64,000 bases of DNA from Nitrospirota bacterium (GCA_015233895.1 JADFXG010000001.1:124001-188000), one strand, 5' to 3'. Positions 33,842 through 42,951 are shown, counted from the first letter of the stretch. A program made the numbers and translations. The notes: generated from the sequence alone by a model not told the origin.

Positions 33842-34282
33842 ATGATAGATATTATGATAGCACGGTTAAAGCATGTGGAATGGGCATATCAGCTTGAGTT
33901 AGCTCTGAAAAAGAAAGATATAATATTTGACATAGGCTCGTATGACCAGTGTGAATTAGGCCAGTGGCTGTATAGTGAGGCAATAAAGCTGTATGCAGAT
34001 GTCCCTGAAATTGATTTACTTGAGAGCAGCCATAAGATGTTCCATCTGGCAGCGGAAAGAGTAGTTAAGTGGCATAATGCTCCCAGAATCAGCACACGAT
34101 TGGATGCGCAGGCTCAAATAGATTTTGAAGAGGCACAGAGAATGAGTAAAGATATAATTTATTCAATTACAATGCTTGAATTCAGGCTGTTGAAAAAGTA
34201 TAAAGACAGCAATGCCCCTGACGATTTAAAAAACATGATCTTACATCCGTTAAAAACTTTAAACAGTATCTTGAAAAAATAG
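33842..34282 (+). CDS. Stand-alone CZB (chemoreceptor zinc-binding) domain protein
   Basis: A 146-residue helical protein. The zinc ligands of the CZB family can be seen: His in LKHVEWAYQLE, Cys in QCELGQWLYSE, and His in SSHKMFHLAAERV (the 3H/1C site). CZB domains are normally attached to chemoreceptors or diguanylate cyclases and sense zinc or oxidants. Here the domain stands alone with its own promoter. The C-terminal helices (FEEAQRMSKDIIYSITMLEF) probably complete the bundle. It may act in trans on one of the signalling proteins in the window; that is inference. Confidence 0.82.
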   Translation: MIDIMIARLKHVEWAYQLELALKKKDIIFDIGSYDQCELGQWLYSEAIKLYADVPEIDLLESSHKMFHLAAERVVKWHNAPRISTRLDAQAQIDFEEAQRMSKDIIYSITMLEFRLLKKYKDSNAPDDLKNMILHPLKTLNSILKK

Positions 34283-34396
34283 GTTAAATCAAACCAATTT
34301 CAGCCACAGTCCTTTTTGCCCTGACCAAAAAATTTTTGATTGATAAAAACAAAAAATATGTTGAAACTTTATGTAAATATATGTTAAAGTGTGTCG

Positions 34397-34425
34397 TTTA
34401 GATAAGGACTTTAGTAGAGTATAAT
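34397..34425 (+). promoter_or_regulatory. Promoter of ppdK
   Basis: TTTAGA (34397-34402), a 17-base spacer and a perfect TATAAT (34420-34425). The leader is about 25 bases, with GGAGGA before the ATG at 34458. Confidence 0.6.
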
Positions 34426-34457
34426 CAGTACCAAAAATAAGTAGGAGGATTAAGTGT

Positions 34458-37112
34458 ATGGCAAAGAAGTGGGTTTATTTCTTTGGTGATGGTAAGGCTG
34501 ACGGGGACGGTTCTATGAAGGACCTTCTCGGCGGTAAAGGAGCCGGTCTTTCTGAGATGACCAAGCTCGGTATTCCAGTGCCCCCTGGGTTTACAATAAC
34601 CACGGAGGCTTGTAACGAGTATTTTGTAAACGGCGCCAAGTACCCTGATGGGATGTGGGATCAGGCGATGGAGGACCTTAAGAAGGTCGAAGCAATTATG
34701 AACCTGAAGTTTGGCGATCCTGAAAGGCCGCTTCTGGTCTCGGTGCGCTCCGGTGCTAAGTTTTCTATGCCCGGCATGATGGACACTGTTTTGAATCTCG
34801 GTCTTTCAGATGCCACAATCACAGGCGTTATAGCAAGAAGTGGTAACGAGAAGTTTGCCTATGACGCTTACAGACGTTTTATCACAATGTTTGCTTCAAT
34901 AGTTATGGGTGTTGACAGGATGAAGTTTGAGCACGTTCTGGATGAGGCAAAAGACAAGGCAAAAGTAAAGTACGATGCTGACCTAAACGTAGAGCAGTTG
35001 AAAGAGCTCGTGGTTAAGTTTAAGGCCCTTTATAAAAAGGAAACCAAACAGGACTTTCCTCAGGATGCCATGGATCAGATGAAAGCAGCTATTAACGCAG
35101 TGTTTGACTCATGGAACGGCGAGCGCGCAAAGACCTACAGAAAACTCAACGGAATTCCCGATGATCTCGGTACCGCTGTTAACATCTGTACGATGGTATT
35201 TGGTAACATGGGTAACACATCCGGTACCGGAGTTGCATTTACAAGAAATCCCTCCACCGGTGAGAATAAGTTTTACGGTGAGTGTCTGATTAACGCTCAG
35301 GGCGAGGACGTTGTGGCAGGTATTCGTACCCCTATGCCGGTCAGCGATCTTAGCAAAGACATGCCGGATGCGTACAATCACCTCATGGATATTTACAAAA
35401 AACTGGAGCTGCACTACAATGATATGCTTGATCTGGAGTTTACAATTGAAGACAAAAAGCTCTTCATGCTTCAGGTAAGAGTAGGTAAGAGAACGGCAGC
35501 AGCAGCCTTAAAGATTGCCATGGATTTAGTAGAAGAGGGTAAAATCAGCAAGGAAACGGCAGTGCAAAGAGTAGAACCTCCGCAGCTTGACCAATTCCTG
35601 CATCCAATGATAGACCCTAAGGCAAAACTCAATAAAGTAGCTAAGGGACTTCCAGCCTCACCCGGAGCAGCAGTAGGAAAGATAGTGTTTACCGCTCAGG
35701 ACGCTGAGGCATGGGCAGAAAAGAAAGAGAAAGTCATACTGGTCAGACTTGAAACATCCCCCGAGGACATCGGTGGAATGCACGCAGCCCAGGGAATTCT
35801 GACAGCCCGCGGCGGTATGACCTCACACGCAGCAGTTGTTGCAAGAGGTATGGGTAAACCTTGTGTGGCAGGATGCGGTGACCTCGTAATAGATTCTAAG
35901 AAAAAGACCCTCAACATAAAAGACAACAGCTTAAAAGAGGGTGATATGTTAACTATAAATGGTTCCACCGGTGAAATCATTATCGGTGATACTAAGCTTA
36001 TCGAACCTGCAATAACTGGCGATTTTGCTAAGTTTATGGGCTGGGTGGATGAGTGCAGAACGATGGGCGTAAGAGCCAATGCCGACACGCCGCATGATGC
36101 AGAGGTAGCTATTAAGTTTGGAGCCGAGGGAATCGGTCTTTGCAGAACAGAGCACATGTTCTTTGAAGAGGACAGAATCAAGGCCGTGCGTGAGATGATT
36201 CTTGCCGACGACGAAGAGGGCAGACGCAAGGCACTTAAGAAAATTCTCCCTATGCAGAAGAAAGATTTCAAGGGAATCTTCAAAGTAATGAAGGGCAAAC
36301 CGGTTACAATCAGGCTTCTTGACCCGCCGCTTCATGAGTTCCTCCCACACACAAAGAAAGAGATCGATGGACTTGCAAAGGAGATGGGAGTGTCTGCTGC
36401 CAAACTTAATGAAAGAAATGAGGCACTTCATGAGTTTAACCCGATGCTTGGACACAGAGGTTGCCGTTTGGGTGTAACATATCCTGAGATGTATGAGATT
36501 CAGGTGCAGGCAATTATGGAGGCCGCATGTGAGCTTAAGAAAGAAGGCCAGGATGTAATTCCAGAGATAATGATTCCACTGGTAGCAGTACCTGAGGAAT
36601 TTAAGAGACTAAAAGAGATGACCATAAAGACCTGCGATGCAGTTATGGAAAAGGCAAAATTGAAAGTGGATTACTTAATCGGAACGATGATTGAGCTTCC
36701 ACGCGCAGCCCTTGTAGCCGATAAGATAGCAGAAGATGCTGAGTTCTTCTCATTTGGCACCAATGACCTTACCCAAACCACCTTCGGATTAAGCCGTGAT
36801 GATGCCGGACGCTTCTTACCATTTTATGTAGATAAGAAGGTGCTTCCCGATGATCCGTTTGTAACTATAGACATCGGCGGAGTTGGCCAGCTGGTAAAGA
36901 TGGGTATTGAAAAGGGACGTTCCACCAAACCCAAACTCAAAGTAGGTATTTGCGGCGAGCATGGCGGAGAGGCAAGATCAGTTGAGTTTTGCTTTAACGT
37001 AGGAATGGACTATGTAAGCTGCTCTCCTTACAGACTGCCGCTGGCAAGACTAGCAGCAGCACAAGCAGCACTCAAGAAAAAGGCAGGAAAAGCAGCCTCA
37101 ACTACTGCTTAA
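34458..37112 (+). CDS. ppdK: Pyruvate, phosphate dikinase
   Basis: An 884-residue enzyme of the usual length. It interconverts pyruvate + ATP + Pi and PEP + AMP + PPi, in gluconeogenesis or PPi-linked glycolysis. The nucleotide-binding N-terminus has LLGGKGAGLSEMTKLGIPVPPG (here in two pieces: LLGGKGAGLSEM, GIPVPPGF) and VSVRSGAKFSMPGMMDTVLN. The swivelling domain carries the catalytic His in RGGMTSHAAVVARGMGKP. The PEP-binding barrel has GLCRTEHMFF, RLLDPPLHEFLP and the catalytic Cys in VGICGEHGGE. It is a monocistronic unit with its own promoter and a strong terminator. Confidence 0.97.
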   Translation: MAKKWVYFFGDGKADGDGSMKDLLGGKGAGLSEMTKLGIPVPPGFTITTEACNEYFVNGAKYPDGMWDQAMEDLKKVEAIMNLKFGDPERPLLVSVRSGAKFSMPGMMDTVLNLGLSDATITGVIARSGNEKFAYDAYRRFITMFASIVMGVDRMKFEHVLDEAKDKAKVKYDADLNVEQLKELVVKFKALYKKETKQDFPQDAMDQMKAAINAVFDSWNGERAKTYRKLNGIPDDLGTAVNICTMVFGNMGNTSGTGVAFTRNPSTGENKFYGECLINAQGEDVVAGIRTPMPVSDLSKDMPDAYNHLMDIYKKLELHYNDMLDLEFTIEDKKLFMLQVRVGKRTAAAALKIAMDLVEEGKISKETAVQRVEPPQLDQFLHPMIDPKAKLNKVAKGLPASPGAAVGKIVFTAQDAEAWAEKKEKVILVRLETSPEDIGGMHAAQGILTARGGMTSHAAVVARGMGKPCVAGCGDLVIDSKKKTLNIKDNSLKEGDMLTINGSTGEIIIGDTKLIEPAITGDFAKFMGWVDECRTMGVRANADTPHDAEVAIKFGAEGIGLCRTEHMFFEEDRIKAVREMILADDEEGRRKALKKILPMQKKDFKGIFKVMKGKPVTIRLLDPPLHEFLPHTKKEIDGLAKEMGVSAAKLNERNEALHEFNPMLGHRGCRLGVTYPEMYEIQVQAIMEAACELKKEGQDVIPEIMIPLVAVPEEFKRLKEMTIKTCDAVMEKAKLKVDYLIGTMIELPRAALVADKIAEDAEFFSFGTNDLTQTTFGLSRDDAGRFLPFYVDKKVLPDDPFVTIDIGGVGQLVKMGIEKGRSTKPKLKVGICGEHGGEARSVEFCFNVGMDYVSCSPYRLPLARLAAAQAALKKKAGKAASTTA

Positions 37113-37135
37113 CCGGTTAACTGTTATATGTTTGT

Positions 37136-37171
37136 AAAAAGGGGGAGGGAATATAACCCTCCCCCTTTTTT
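37136..37171 (+). terminator. Rho-independent terminator of ppdK
   Basis: GGGGGAGGG (37141-37149), a loop of seven bases, CCCTCCCCC (37157-37165) and six T's. The flanking A-run also pairs with the T-run, so it could work in both directions. Confidence 0.95.
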
Positions 37172-37226
37172 ATTTGTACCGGCATCAGGTATAATAATAA
37201 ATGATACCGAGTTGTCAGAGGTGAAA

Positions 37227-37361
37227 ATGGCCGATGAGATTAGCATCTGCACGGTGTGTGCATGGCGGGAGCACTGTAATAAGAAGTTTTCCATAAGTGG
37301 TAAAGATATCCGGTGCGTGGATTTTACAAGGGACCTTTCAATAAAGGAAACAAAAAAGTGA
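37227..37361 (+). CDS. Small Cys-containing protein, unknown
   Basis: A 44-residue protein from ATG 37227 (MADEISICTVCAWREHC) with GAGG upstream. The frame opens earlier through the terminator, which cannot be coding. Four Cys lie in the order C-x2-C-x5-C ... C (ICTVCAWREHC, RCVDF), fit to bind a metal. The remainder is FSISGKDIRC and a basic tail. I do not know the family name. Very short proteins of this shape occur next to housekeeping genes in related bacteria, but this is only an impression. It lies between the ppdK terminator and the GT2 remnant. Confidence 0.6.
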   Translation: MADEISICTVCAWREHCNKKFSISGKDIRCVDFTRDLSIKETKK

Positions 37362-37508
37362 ATTAAACATCTGATTCTTCCTTTTACAAATATTGTAGAA
37401 AAGATAATTGGGTTTTCTTTTTAGCATTGTTACCTCCGATCTGGGGGTCCAGTCTGTTTTATCTGCGGGTTTTCAATTTACTCATCTTGCTGCTTATTGT
37501 TATTATAT

Positions 37509-37604
37509 ATGGTGAATCCGCTGGTATCAACAATAATACCGGCATATAACAGGGGAGAGCTTCTCAGGGAGACTATCGTAGATGATTACATTAGCGTTTA
37601 CTGA
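37509..37604 (+). pseudogene. Remnant of a family 2 glycosyltransferase N-terminus
   Basis: Within the 319-base gap before purD, an ATG frame reads NPLVSTIIPAYNRGELLRET and then IVDDYISVY followed by a stop. The first part is the canonical opening of GT2 enzymes (VSxIIPxYNR...LLxxTI). The VDD could be what is left of the later VVDDGS motif after an internal deletion. Nothing recognisable follows. The rest of the gap (37362-37508, 37605-37680) is AT-rich with no clear feature. Confidence 0.55.
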
Positions 37605-37680
37605 CTCGGATGACTTACGGAAATCTTGAGTTAATAAATAATTTAAAAGATAATTTGATAAACCGGGCATGGAGGAAATA

Positions 37681-38961
37681 ATGAAGATATTGGTAATAGG
37701 CAGCGGCGGACGTGAACACGCTATAATATGGGCTTTAAAAAAGAGCAAACGAGTGGATAAAGTTTATTGCTGTCCCGGTAATGCAGGCATAGCCGCTATG
37801 GCCGATTGTGTTGACATAGAGGTTGAGAATGTAAATGGACTTATAGATTTCGTAAAATATGAGTGGATAGACTGCACGATAGTGGGCCCGGAGGTGCCGC
37901 TTTGTGCCGGCATTGTGGATTCATTTGAAAAAGAGGGTTTAAAGATATTTGGGCCAAATCGTATGGCTGCAGAGCTTGAATGTTCTAAGGCCTTCTCTAA
38001 GGATTTCATGAGACGTTACGGGATTCCCACAGCCGATTACAAAGTGTTTTCATCAAACATATTCGCAGAGGAATATGTGCGCATCAAGGGCGCTCCGATT
38101 GTAGTTAAGGCCGATGGGCTTGCCGCAGGTAAAGGGGTTATAGTAGCTGGCAGCACAGATGACGCTATTGCTGCCATCAGATTAATCATGAAAGACAGGG
38201 CATTTGGCAATGCCGGAGATAAAGTAATAATAGAGGATTGCATTGAGGGCGAGGAGGCATCTTTTATGGCCTTTACGGATGGGAAAACGATAATTCCCAT
38301 GGTCTCATCTCAGGATCATAAGCGCATCTTTGATAACGATCTCGGGCCAAACACCGGAGGCATGGGTGCTTACAGTCCGGCTACGGTTATAACTCCGGAG
38401 ATAGAACAAATTGTCATGGAAAAAGTCATGAAACCAGTAATCCACAACCTTGCCAAAGAGGGTATTAAATACAAAGGAATTCTCTATGCCGGCCTTATGA
38501 TTAAAGATGGAAAACCGTACGTGCTTGAGTTTAACTGCCGTCTTGGCGACCCTGAAACTCAGGCGGTCCTCATGCGGCTTGAGTCGGAACTAATTGACAT
38601 CATATTTGGGGTGATTGAGGGTAATCTGGATAAAGTAAAAGTTGAGTGGTCAACCCGTCACTCTGTTACAGTGGTGTTAGCCTCAGGTGGGTATCCAGGA
38701 AAATTTGAAAAGGATAAGCCAATCTCAGGACTTGATAAAGTAAAGGCTCTCAAAGATGTTGTTGTCTTTCATGCCGGCACAGGATATAAGGACAATTCAA
38801 TAGTTACTTCAGGTGGTAGAGTTTGTGCTGTGAGCGCACTAGGCAGAAACATTAAAGATGCACTTGAAAAAGCCTACTCAGCTATTAAACTGATACACTT
38901 TGACAATATGCACTACAGAAAGGACATTGCACACAGAGCTGTCACACTCAAGCCGGAATGA
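37681..38961 (+). CDS. purD: Phosphoribosylamine-glycine ligase
   Basis: A 426-residue ATP-grasp enzyme for step two of purine synthesis. The start is ATG 37681 (MKILVIGSGGREHAI), with GGAGG five bases before it; the ATG at 37669 overlaps that site. Motifs: GPEVPLCAGIVD, RYGIPTADYKVF, PIVVKADGLAAGKGV, EEASFMAFTDG, QDHKRIFDNDLGPNTGGMGAYSP and EFNCRLGDPETQAVL. A short overlap of frames with the kinase region downstream is not real, because the kinase starts later. Confidence 0.97.
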   Translation: MKILVIGSGGREHAIIWALKKSKRVDKVYCCPGNAGIAAMADCVDIEVENVNGLIDFVKYEWIDCTIVGPEVPLCAGIVDSFEKEGLKIFGPNRMAAELECSKAFSKDFMRRYGIPTADYKVFSSNIFAEEYVRIKGAPIVVKADGLAAGKGVIVAGSTDDAIAAIRLIMKDRAFGNAGDKVIIEDCIEGEEASFMAFTDGKTIIPMVSSQDHKRIFDNDLGPNTGGMGAYSPATVITPEIEQIVMEKVMKPVIHNLAKEGIKYKGILYAGLMIKDGKPYVLEFNCRLGDPETQAVLMRLESELIDIIFGVIEGNLDKVKVEWSTRHSVTVVLASGGYPGKFEKDKPISGLDKVKALKDVVVFHAGTGYKDNSIVTSGGRVCAVSALGRNIKDALEKAYSAIKLIHFDNMHYRKDIAHRAVTLKPE

Positions 38962-39012
38962 GTTTTTATCCAACTGTTCCAACATAAGGAAATCTCTTCT
39001 AAAGACACATTA

Positions 39013-39021
39013 TGTTATAAT
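39013..39021 (+). promoter_or_regulatory. Extended -10 promoter of the Ser/Thr kinase gene
   Basis: TGTTATAAT (39013-39021) fits TGnTATAAT. Initiation near 39028 would leave only about seven bases before the ATG at 39035. Confidence 0.5.
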
Positions 39022-39034
39022 TAAAACTGTTTAT

Positions 39035-40432
39035 ATGAAAAAATTTAACCTGTTATACGACTCCACAATTGCCATGACAAAGATTGGCAGGTACCGGATA
39101 CTACATGAGCTTGGACAGGGAGCCATGGGGTTAGTTTACCGGGGAGTGGATACGATTATTGACAGGGTAGTTGCCATCAAAACTATCAAAATAGGGAAAG
39201 CCATAACGAATGTTAATTTAAAGGATATGCTTGGCCTGTTTTATCAGGAGGTAAGAATAGCCGGGAAATTATCCCATCCCAATATAGCAACCATCTTTGA
39301 TGTCGGAGAGTACAATGATATTCACTACTTTGTAATGGAGTATGTGGACGGGGTGAATCTTAAAAGCATAATATTGGAAAAGGCATCGTTTAGACTTATA
39401 GAGAAGGTTGGATTATTAATTCAGATAGCTAATGCCCTTCATTATGCGCATCAAAGAGGTGTAATTCACAGAGATATAAAGCCTGCTAACATTATGATTG
39501 TCTCAGACGATAAAAGAGCAGTGCGGGATTATCAGGTTAAGATTATGGACTTTGGTATTGCTATGCTCTCATCCACAGGCACTGCAATAGGCAGGCAATC
39601 TTCTGACAGAATTCTGGGAACTCCCTCTTATATGTCACCTGAGCAGATTTCAGGGCTGGAGCTTGACAGACAAACCGATATATTCTCATTAGCCTGTCTT
39701 GCGTATGAGTTTCTTACGGGTAAAAAACCCTTCTCGGCTCCAACGCTTCCGGAGCTCTTTCAGAAAATTAAAACCACCACCCCTAAGCCCCCACACGTTA
39801 TTGAGCCAACCATCCCCGAGGACCTTAGCAAGTGTATATTAAAGGGCCTCGAAAAAAACAAAGACTCAAGATACCAGTCCGCAGGTGAATTTGCCGATGA
39901 ACTTGAGATTTTTCATAATCGGGAGGAGCTGCTGGAGACTCAAAAACTGGACATATCTAAGGAATATGCCGACAAGGAATTCCTGCAAAGCCTTAAAAGA
40001 AACTATGCTTTTTTTTCTGATTTCTCAATAGATGAGCTTAACAAAATTTACAACATCAGCCTTAAAGTTTCATATAAAAAGGGAGATGTGATTTTTAAAG
40101 AAAACACCATAGGCAGTAAGATGTTTATAATCATCTCGGGGCAGGTAAAAATCACTAAACAATTTGATGACTCAGGCACCGAAACCATACTAAATGTGCT
40201 AAAGCTTGGCGAGTGTTTTGGGGAGATGTCTATCATATCAGCAGCTCCGAGGTTTGCGGCAGCCGTGGCGGAGACTGATTGCAGCCTTATTGCAATCAAC
40301 GAGGTAATACTTAGAACCTCAGAGCCCAGGCTCTGTCTTAAGCTCTATAAGAATTTGGCTATAATTCTCACAGAAAAACTCAAAAAGAGCGACGCTAAAG
40401 TCAATGCGCTTTTGGCACGGTTAAAAAACTAA
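39035..40432 (+). CDS. Ser/Thr protein kinase fused to a cyclic nucleotide-binding domain
   Basis: I start at ATG 39035 (MKKFNLLYDSTIAMTKIG), just behind an extended -10; ATG 39074 (MTKIGRYRIL) is the alternative. The kinase domain (about 17-285) is complete: GQGAMGLVY, VAIKTIK, HPNIATIFDVGEY, HRDIKPANIM, KIMDFGIAM, TPSYMSPEQ and DIFSLACLAYEFLTGKKPF. The C-terminal domain (about 325-460) is a cNMP-binding fold: KKGDVIFKENTIGSKMFII, GECFGEMSIIS and RFAAAVAETDCSLIAIN. The E-M-S...R phosphate-cassette pattern is nearly intact, so cAMP or cGMP control is plausible. There is no transmembrane segment, unlike most bacterial PASTA kinases. The order is the reverse of eukaryotic cGMP-dependent kinase. 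Confidence 0.92.
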   Translation: MKKFNLLYDSTIAMTKIGRYRILHELGQGAMGLVYRGVDTIIDRVVAIKTIKIGKAITNVNLKDMLGLFYQEVRIAGKLSHPNIATIFDVGEYNDIHYFVMEYVDGVNLKSIILEKASFRLIEKVGLLIQIANALHYAHQRGVIHRDIKPANIMIVSDDKRAVRDYQVKIMDFGIAMLSSTGTAIGRQSSDRILGTPSYMSPEQISGLELDRQTDIFSLACLAYEFLTGKKPFSAPTLPELFQKIKTTTPKPPHVIEPTIPEDLSKCILKGLEKNKDSRYQSAGEFADELEIFHNREELLETQKLDISKEYADKEFLQSLKRNYAFFSDFSIDELNKIYNISLKVSYKKGDVIFKENTIGSKMFIIISGQVKITKQFDDSGTETILNVLKLGECFGEMSIISAAPRFAAAVAETDCSLIAINEVILRTSEPRLCLKLYKNLAIILTEKLKKSDAKVNALLARLKN

Positions 40433-40443
40433 ACTTCCTTTTT

Positions 40444-40623
40444 TTAATGAGCATAATATGCAAATAATTTATAAATCTCACGTGATATATCATCACTTCT
40501 TGATAAAAACAACTGCATCAAATTAACTAATGAAAAAACAATTGCCAACAATGAGAACATATAAGCTCTACTGAATGATAATTTAGTAAATATTAAGTTT
40601 ATATGCTCTTTAGGTTGTAACAT
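40444..40623 (-). CDS. Small membrane protein, doubtful
   Basis: A possible 59-residue product from ATG 40623 (MLQPKEHINLIFTKLSFS), with GAGA eight bases upstream. One hydrophobic segment, AYMFSLLAIVFSLVNLMQLF, is followed by a charged tail. The frame extends up to 40743 with a Cys/Phe-rich, improbable sequence. There is no homology I recognise. The stretch 40433-40784 otherwise shows nothing clear, so this is the only candidate in it. Confidence 0.3.
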   Translation of the reverse strand: MLQPKEHINLIFTKLSFSRAYMFSLLAIVFSLVNLMQLFLSRSDDISREIYKLFAYYAH

Positions 40624-40784
40624 ATCTATTCTCTTTAAATAAAAACTGCAAAAGAAGCATACTCTAAAATTTAATAAACACCTACTTTCCGACTCATAAA
40701 AAGCACAACCTTTTTCATAGAAGAACTTAAATCGTCCAGGCATTAATGAAGCTCCCCTTAGCTATCTTTTAATCTACTAATCTT

Positions 40785-41636
40785 TCAATCTTTCAGTATA
40801 AAAGGGGTTGGCATAAAGGTGACTATGAAAATAAGAAGTGAGAGGACTGCAATTTTTTTTCTTGAGGGATCAAGCGGCACATCTGAAAAATAAACAGGAG
40901 GGTGATGTATACCTAGCATAACCATTAAGAAAGCCCACATAAGCCACCCCTCCCAATAAAAAACACCTATACAAGCTAATGTTGCCACTATAAGTTTAGA
41001 CGACCACTTGTGCCCGACATCTGTCACTGCGTATGCAATGTGGCCGCCATCAAGCTGTCCGACAGGCAACAGGTTTAACGAGGTTACAAAAAGGCCAATC
41101 CAACCTGCAAATGCCACTGAGTTTAACATTATGTCCTGTCCGGCTGGAGGTGTGCCAAGTATGAGTTTTGATAAAAACGAAAACAATAAGGAATCGCCAA
41201 GAGTAATCCCATGACTGCCTGCAGTTTCCACAATTTTTGAGCCCATAAGTCCAATAATTGTGGCCGCTACGGAAAATACAAACCCGATTACCGGCCCAGA
41301 GGCTCCGATGTCAAGAAGAGCTGTGCGCGTTTGTATGGGTGATTTCATCTTTATAAATGCTCCAAACGTGCCAAATATGGATGGTGCCGGGATGAAGTAC
41401 GGAAGCGTTGCCTGTGTGTTATGCTTAACCGAGGATACATAGTGGCCAAGCTCATGCGAAAGAAGTATCCCCAAAAGAGTTAAGGCAAACGGCAGCCCCT
41501 CATAAAACCTCTCTGGTGATTTCAGCGGGTCTATCCCCTTTTGAAACATACCGGCAACTATCGTTGACAAAAGCGTAAGAAAAAAAAGTATCACATGCAG
41601 AGGCGTTATTTTTTGCACATGGGCAGCTGCTCTCAT
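40785..41636 (-). CDS. Site-2 protease family (M50) membrane metallopeptidase
   Basis: A 283-residue membrane protein with about six to seven hydrophobic segments. The zinc site is ILLSHELGHYVSSVKHN (HExxH), completed by GQLDGGHIAYAV (the LDG motif), typical of intramembrane site-2 proteases. YFIPAPSIFGTFGAFIKMKSP lies between them. Such enzymes cut membrane-anchored regulators or clear peptides. No PDZ domain is seen. It is the last gene of a minus-strand run beginning at hsp20/lon and lies 14 bases after rimO. Confidence 0.9.
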   Translation of the reverse strand: MRAAAHVQKITPLHVILFFLTLLSTIVAGMFQKGIDPLKSPERFYEGLPFALTLLGILLSHELGHYVSSVKHNTQATLPYFIPAPSIFGTFGAFIKMKSPIQTRTALLDIGASGPVIGFVFSVAATIIGLMGSKIVETAGSHGITLGDSLLFSFLSKLILGTPPAGQDIMLNSVAFAGWIGLFVTSLNLLPVGQLDGGHIAYAVTDVGHKWSSKLIVATLACIGVFYWEGWLMWAFLMVMLGIHHPPVYFSDVPLDPSRKKIAVLSLLIFIVTFMPTPFILKD

Positions 41637-41649
41637 AATCTATACCTTA

Positions 41650-42948
41650 CTAATCATGAATTTTTCCCATTAAATCATACTCACTGGCATCGGTTATTGT
41701 TACATTTATAAAATTTGATAAAATGTCTGTATCAACTTTTTCAGAACCATGTAACTCTATAATAACATTTCCATCTATTTCAGGAGCATGTCTTTGCAGC
41801 CGTCCTATAAGGATGCCCTCTCCTGCCTCGTCAATTAATGTGGGGTAAGTGCCGCCGATTAACTTAAGATTTTTCTCATAAGATATCTTTGCCTGAAGCA
41901 TCATTATATCATCAATGCGTTTTTTCATGGTTTTTTCGGATACCTTCTTTGCCATGTTAAATGACCGTGTACCCTCCTCATCAGAATACGAAAACACACC
42001 TACGTGATCAAATTGCGCTTCATTGACAAAAGACATAAGTGCGCTAAAATCACGATAGGTCTCACCGGGGTGCCCTACGATGAAGGTTGTCCGAAAAACA
42101 GCGTCAGGAATCTCTGAGCGAATTTTTTCGATGAGTTTTAAGTGCTGCCCACTGTCTCCGCTGCGTCCCATAGCTTTAAGAATCCGCCCCTCAGAGTGTT
42201 GAAACGGAATGTCAAAATATTTCAACACTTTCTCCTCATCCCTCACACACGCTATAAGTTCATCGTTTATAGAGGCCGGATAAAGATACAGAAGGCGTAT
42301 CCAAAAATCACCGCTTAGTGCCGCAACTTTTCTTATCAAATCGCTAAGCGATGAACCTGTGTCAGAGCCATACGATGTAAGGTCTTGTGCAACAAAAATT
42401 AACTCTTTCTTTCCGGCCTCTGTTTGCGCTTTGGCTTTTTGTACAATTTCCTCTGTTGGAAAACTTCTGAAGCCTCCCCTTATTGAGGGTATCACACAGA
42501 ATGAGCATTTGCGGTTACATCCCTCGGCTGCTTTTAAATAGGCATAAGGTAAACGGGAGATGTTTCGTGGTTTCTCTTTAGTTAATCTCTCTTTGGCCAG
42601 TATTTCCTTAAAATAGCCGGCAATTTCCTCTTCTTTTCCCACACCCCATATTGCGTCTATCTCTGGGATTTCAGCCATCAATTCATACTTATACCTTTGA
42701 GCGAGACAGCCAAAGACGAGAATTTTTTTGCCACTAGCCTTTTCTGCCGTCAGTGAGAGAATTTCGTTTATGGACTCCTGTTTGGCACTTTCGATAAATC
42801 CGCAGGTGTTGATAATTACAAAAGAGGCATCCTTAACTGAGCTTACCGTCTGTATGCCTTGTTTGTGAAGGAGGCTCTCCAGATTTTCAGAATCCACCTT
42901 GTTTTTTGGACAGCCCAGAGTGACTATTAAGGCAGCAGGAGCAGACAT
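41650..42948 (-). CDS. rimO: Ribosomal protein S12 methylthiotransferase RimO
   Basis: A 432-residue radical SAM enzyme that methylthiolates Asp of ribosomal protein S12. The N-terminal UPF0004 domain has ALIVTLGCPKNKVDSE, INTCGFIESAKQES and LVFGCLAQRY (three Cys for the auxiliary cluster). The radical SAM site is EGCNRKCSFCVIPSIRG (C-x3-C-x2-C). A TRAM domain (PTLIDEAGEGILIGR) closes the protein. GCPKNKVDSE separates RimO from MiaB. It lies four bases after the DUF2062 stop. Confidence 0.95.
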   Translation of the reverse strand: MSAPAALIVTLGCPKNKVDSENLESLLHKQGIQTVSSVKDASFVIINTCGFIESAKQESINEILSLTAEKASGKKILVFGCLAQRYKYELMAEIPEIDAIWGVGKEEEIAGYFKEILAKERLTKEKPRNISRLPYAYLKAAEGCNRKCSFCVIPSIRGGFRSFPTEEIVQKAKAQTEAGKKELIFVAQDLTSYGSDTGSSLSDLIRKVAALSGDFWIRLLYLYPASINDELIACVRDEEKVLKYFDIPFQHSEGRILKAMGRSGDSGQHLKLIEKIRSEIPDAVFRTTFIVGHPGETYRDFSALMSFVNEAQFDHVGVFSYSDEEGTRSFNMAKKVSEKTMKKRIDDIMMLQAKISYEKNLKLIGGTYPTLIDEAGEGILIGRLQRHAPEIDGNVIIELHGSEKVDTDILSNFINVTITDASEYDLMGKIHD

Positions 42949-42951
42949 CCT

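Noticed and set aside
35696-36298. A 200-residue minus-strand frame inside ppdK
   Set aside because: A shadow of the highly conserved dikinase coding sequence; its composition is typical of antisense frames.
40624-40743. N-terminal extension of the small membrane frame at 40444
   Set aside because: Cys/Phe-rich composition without a ribosome binding site.
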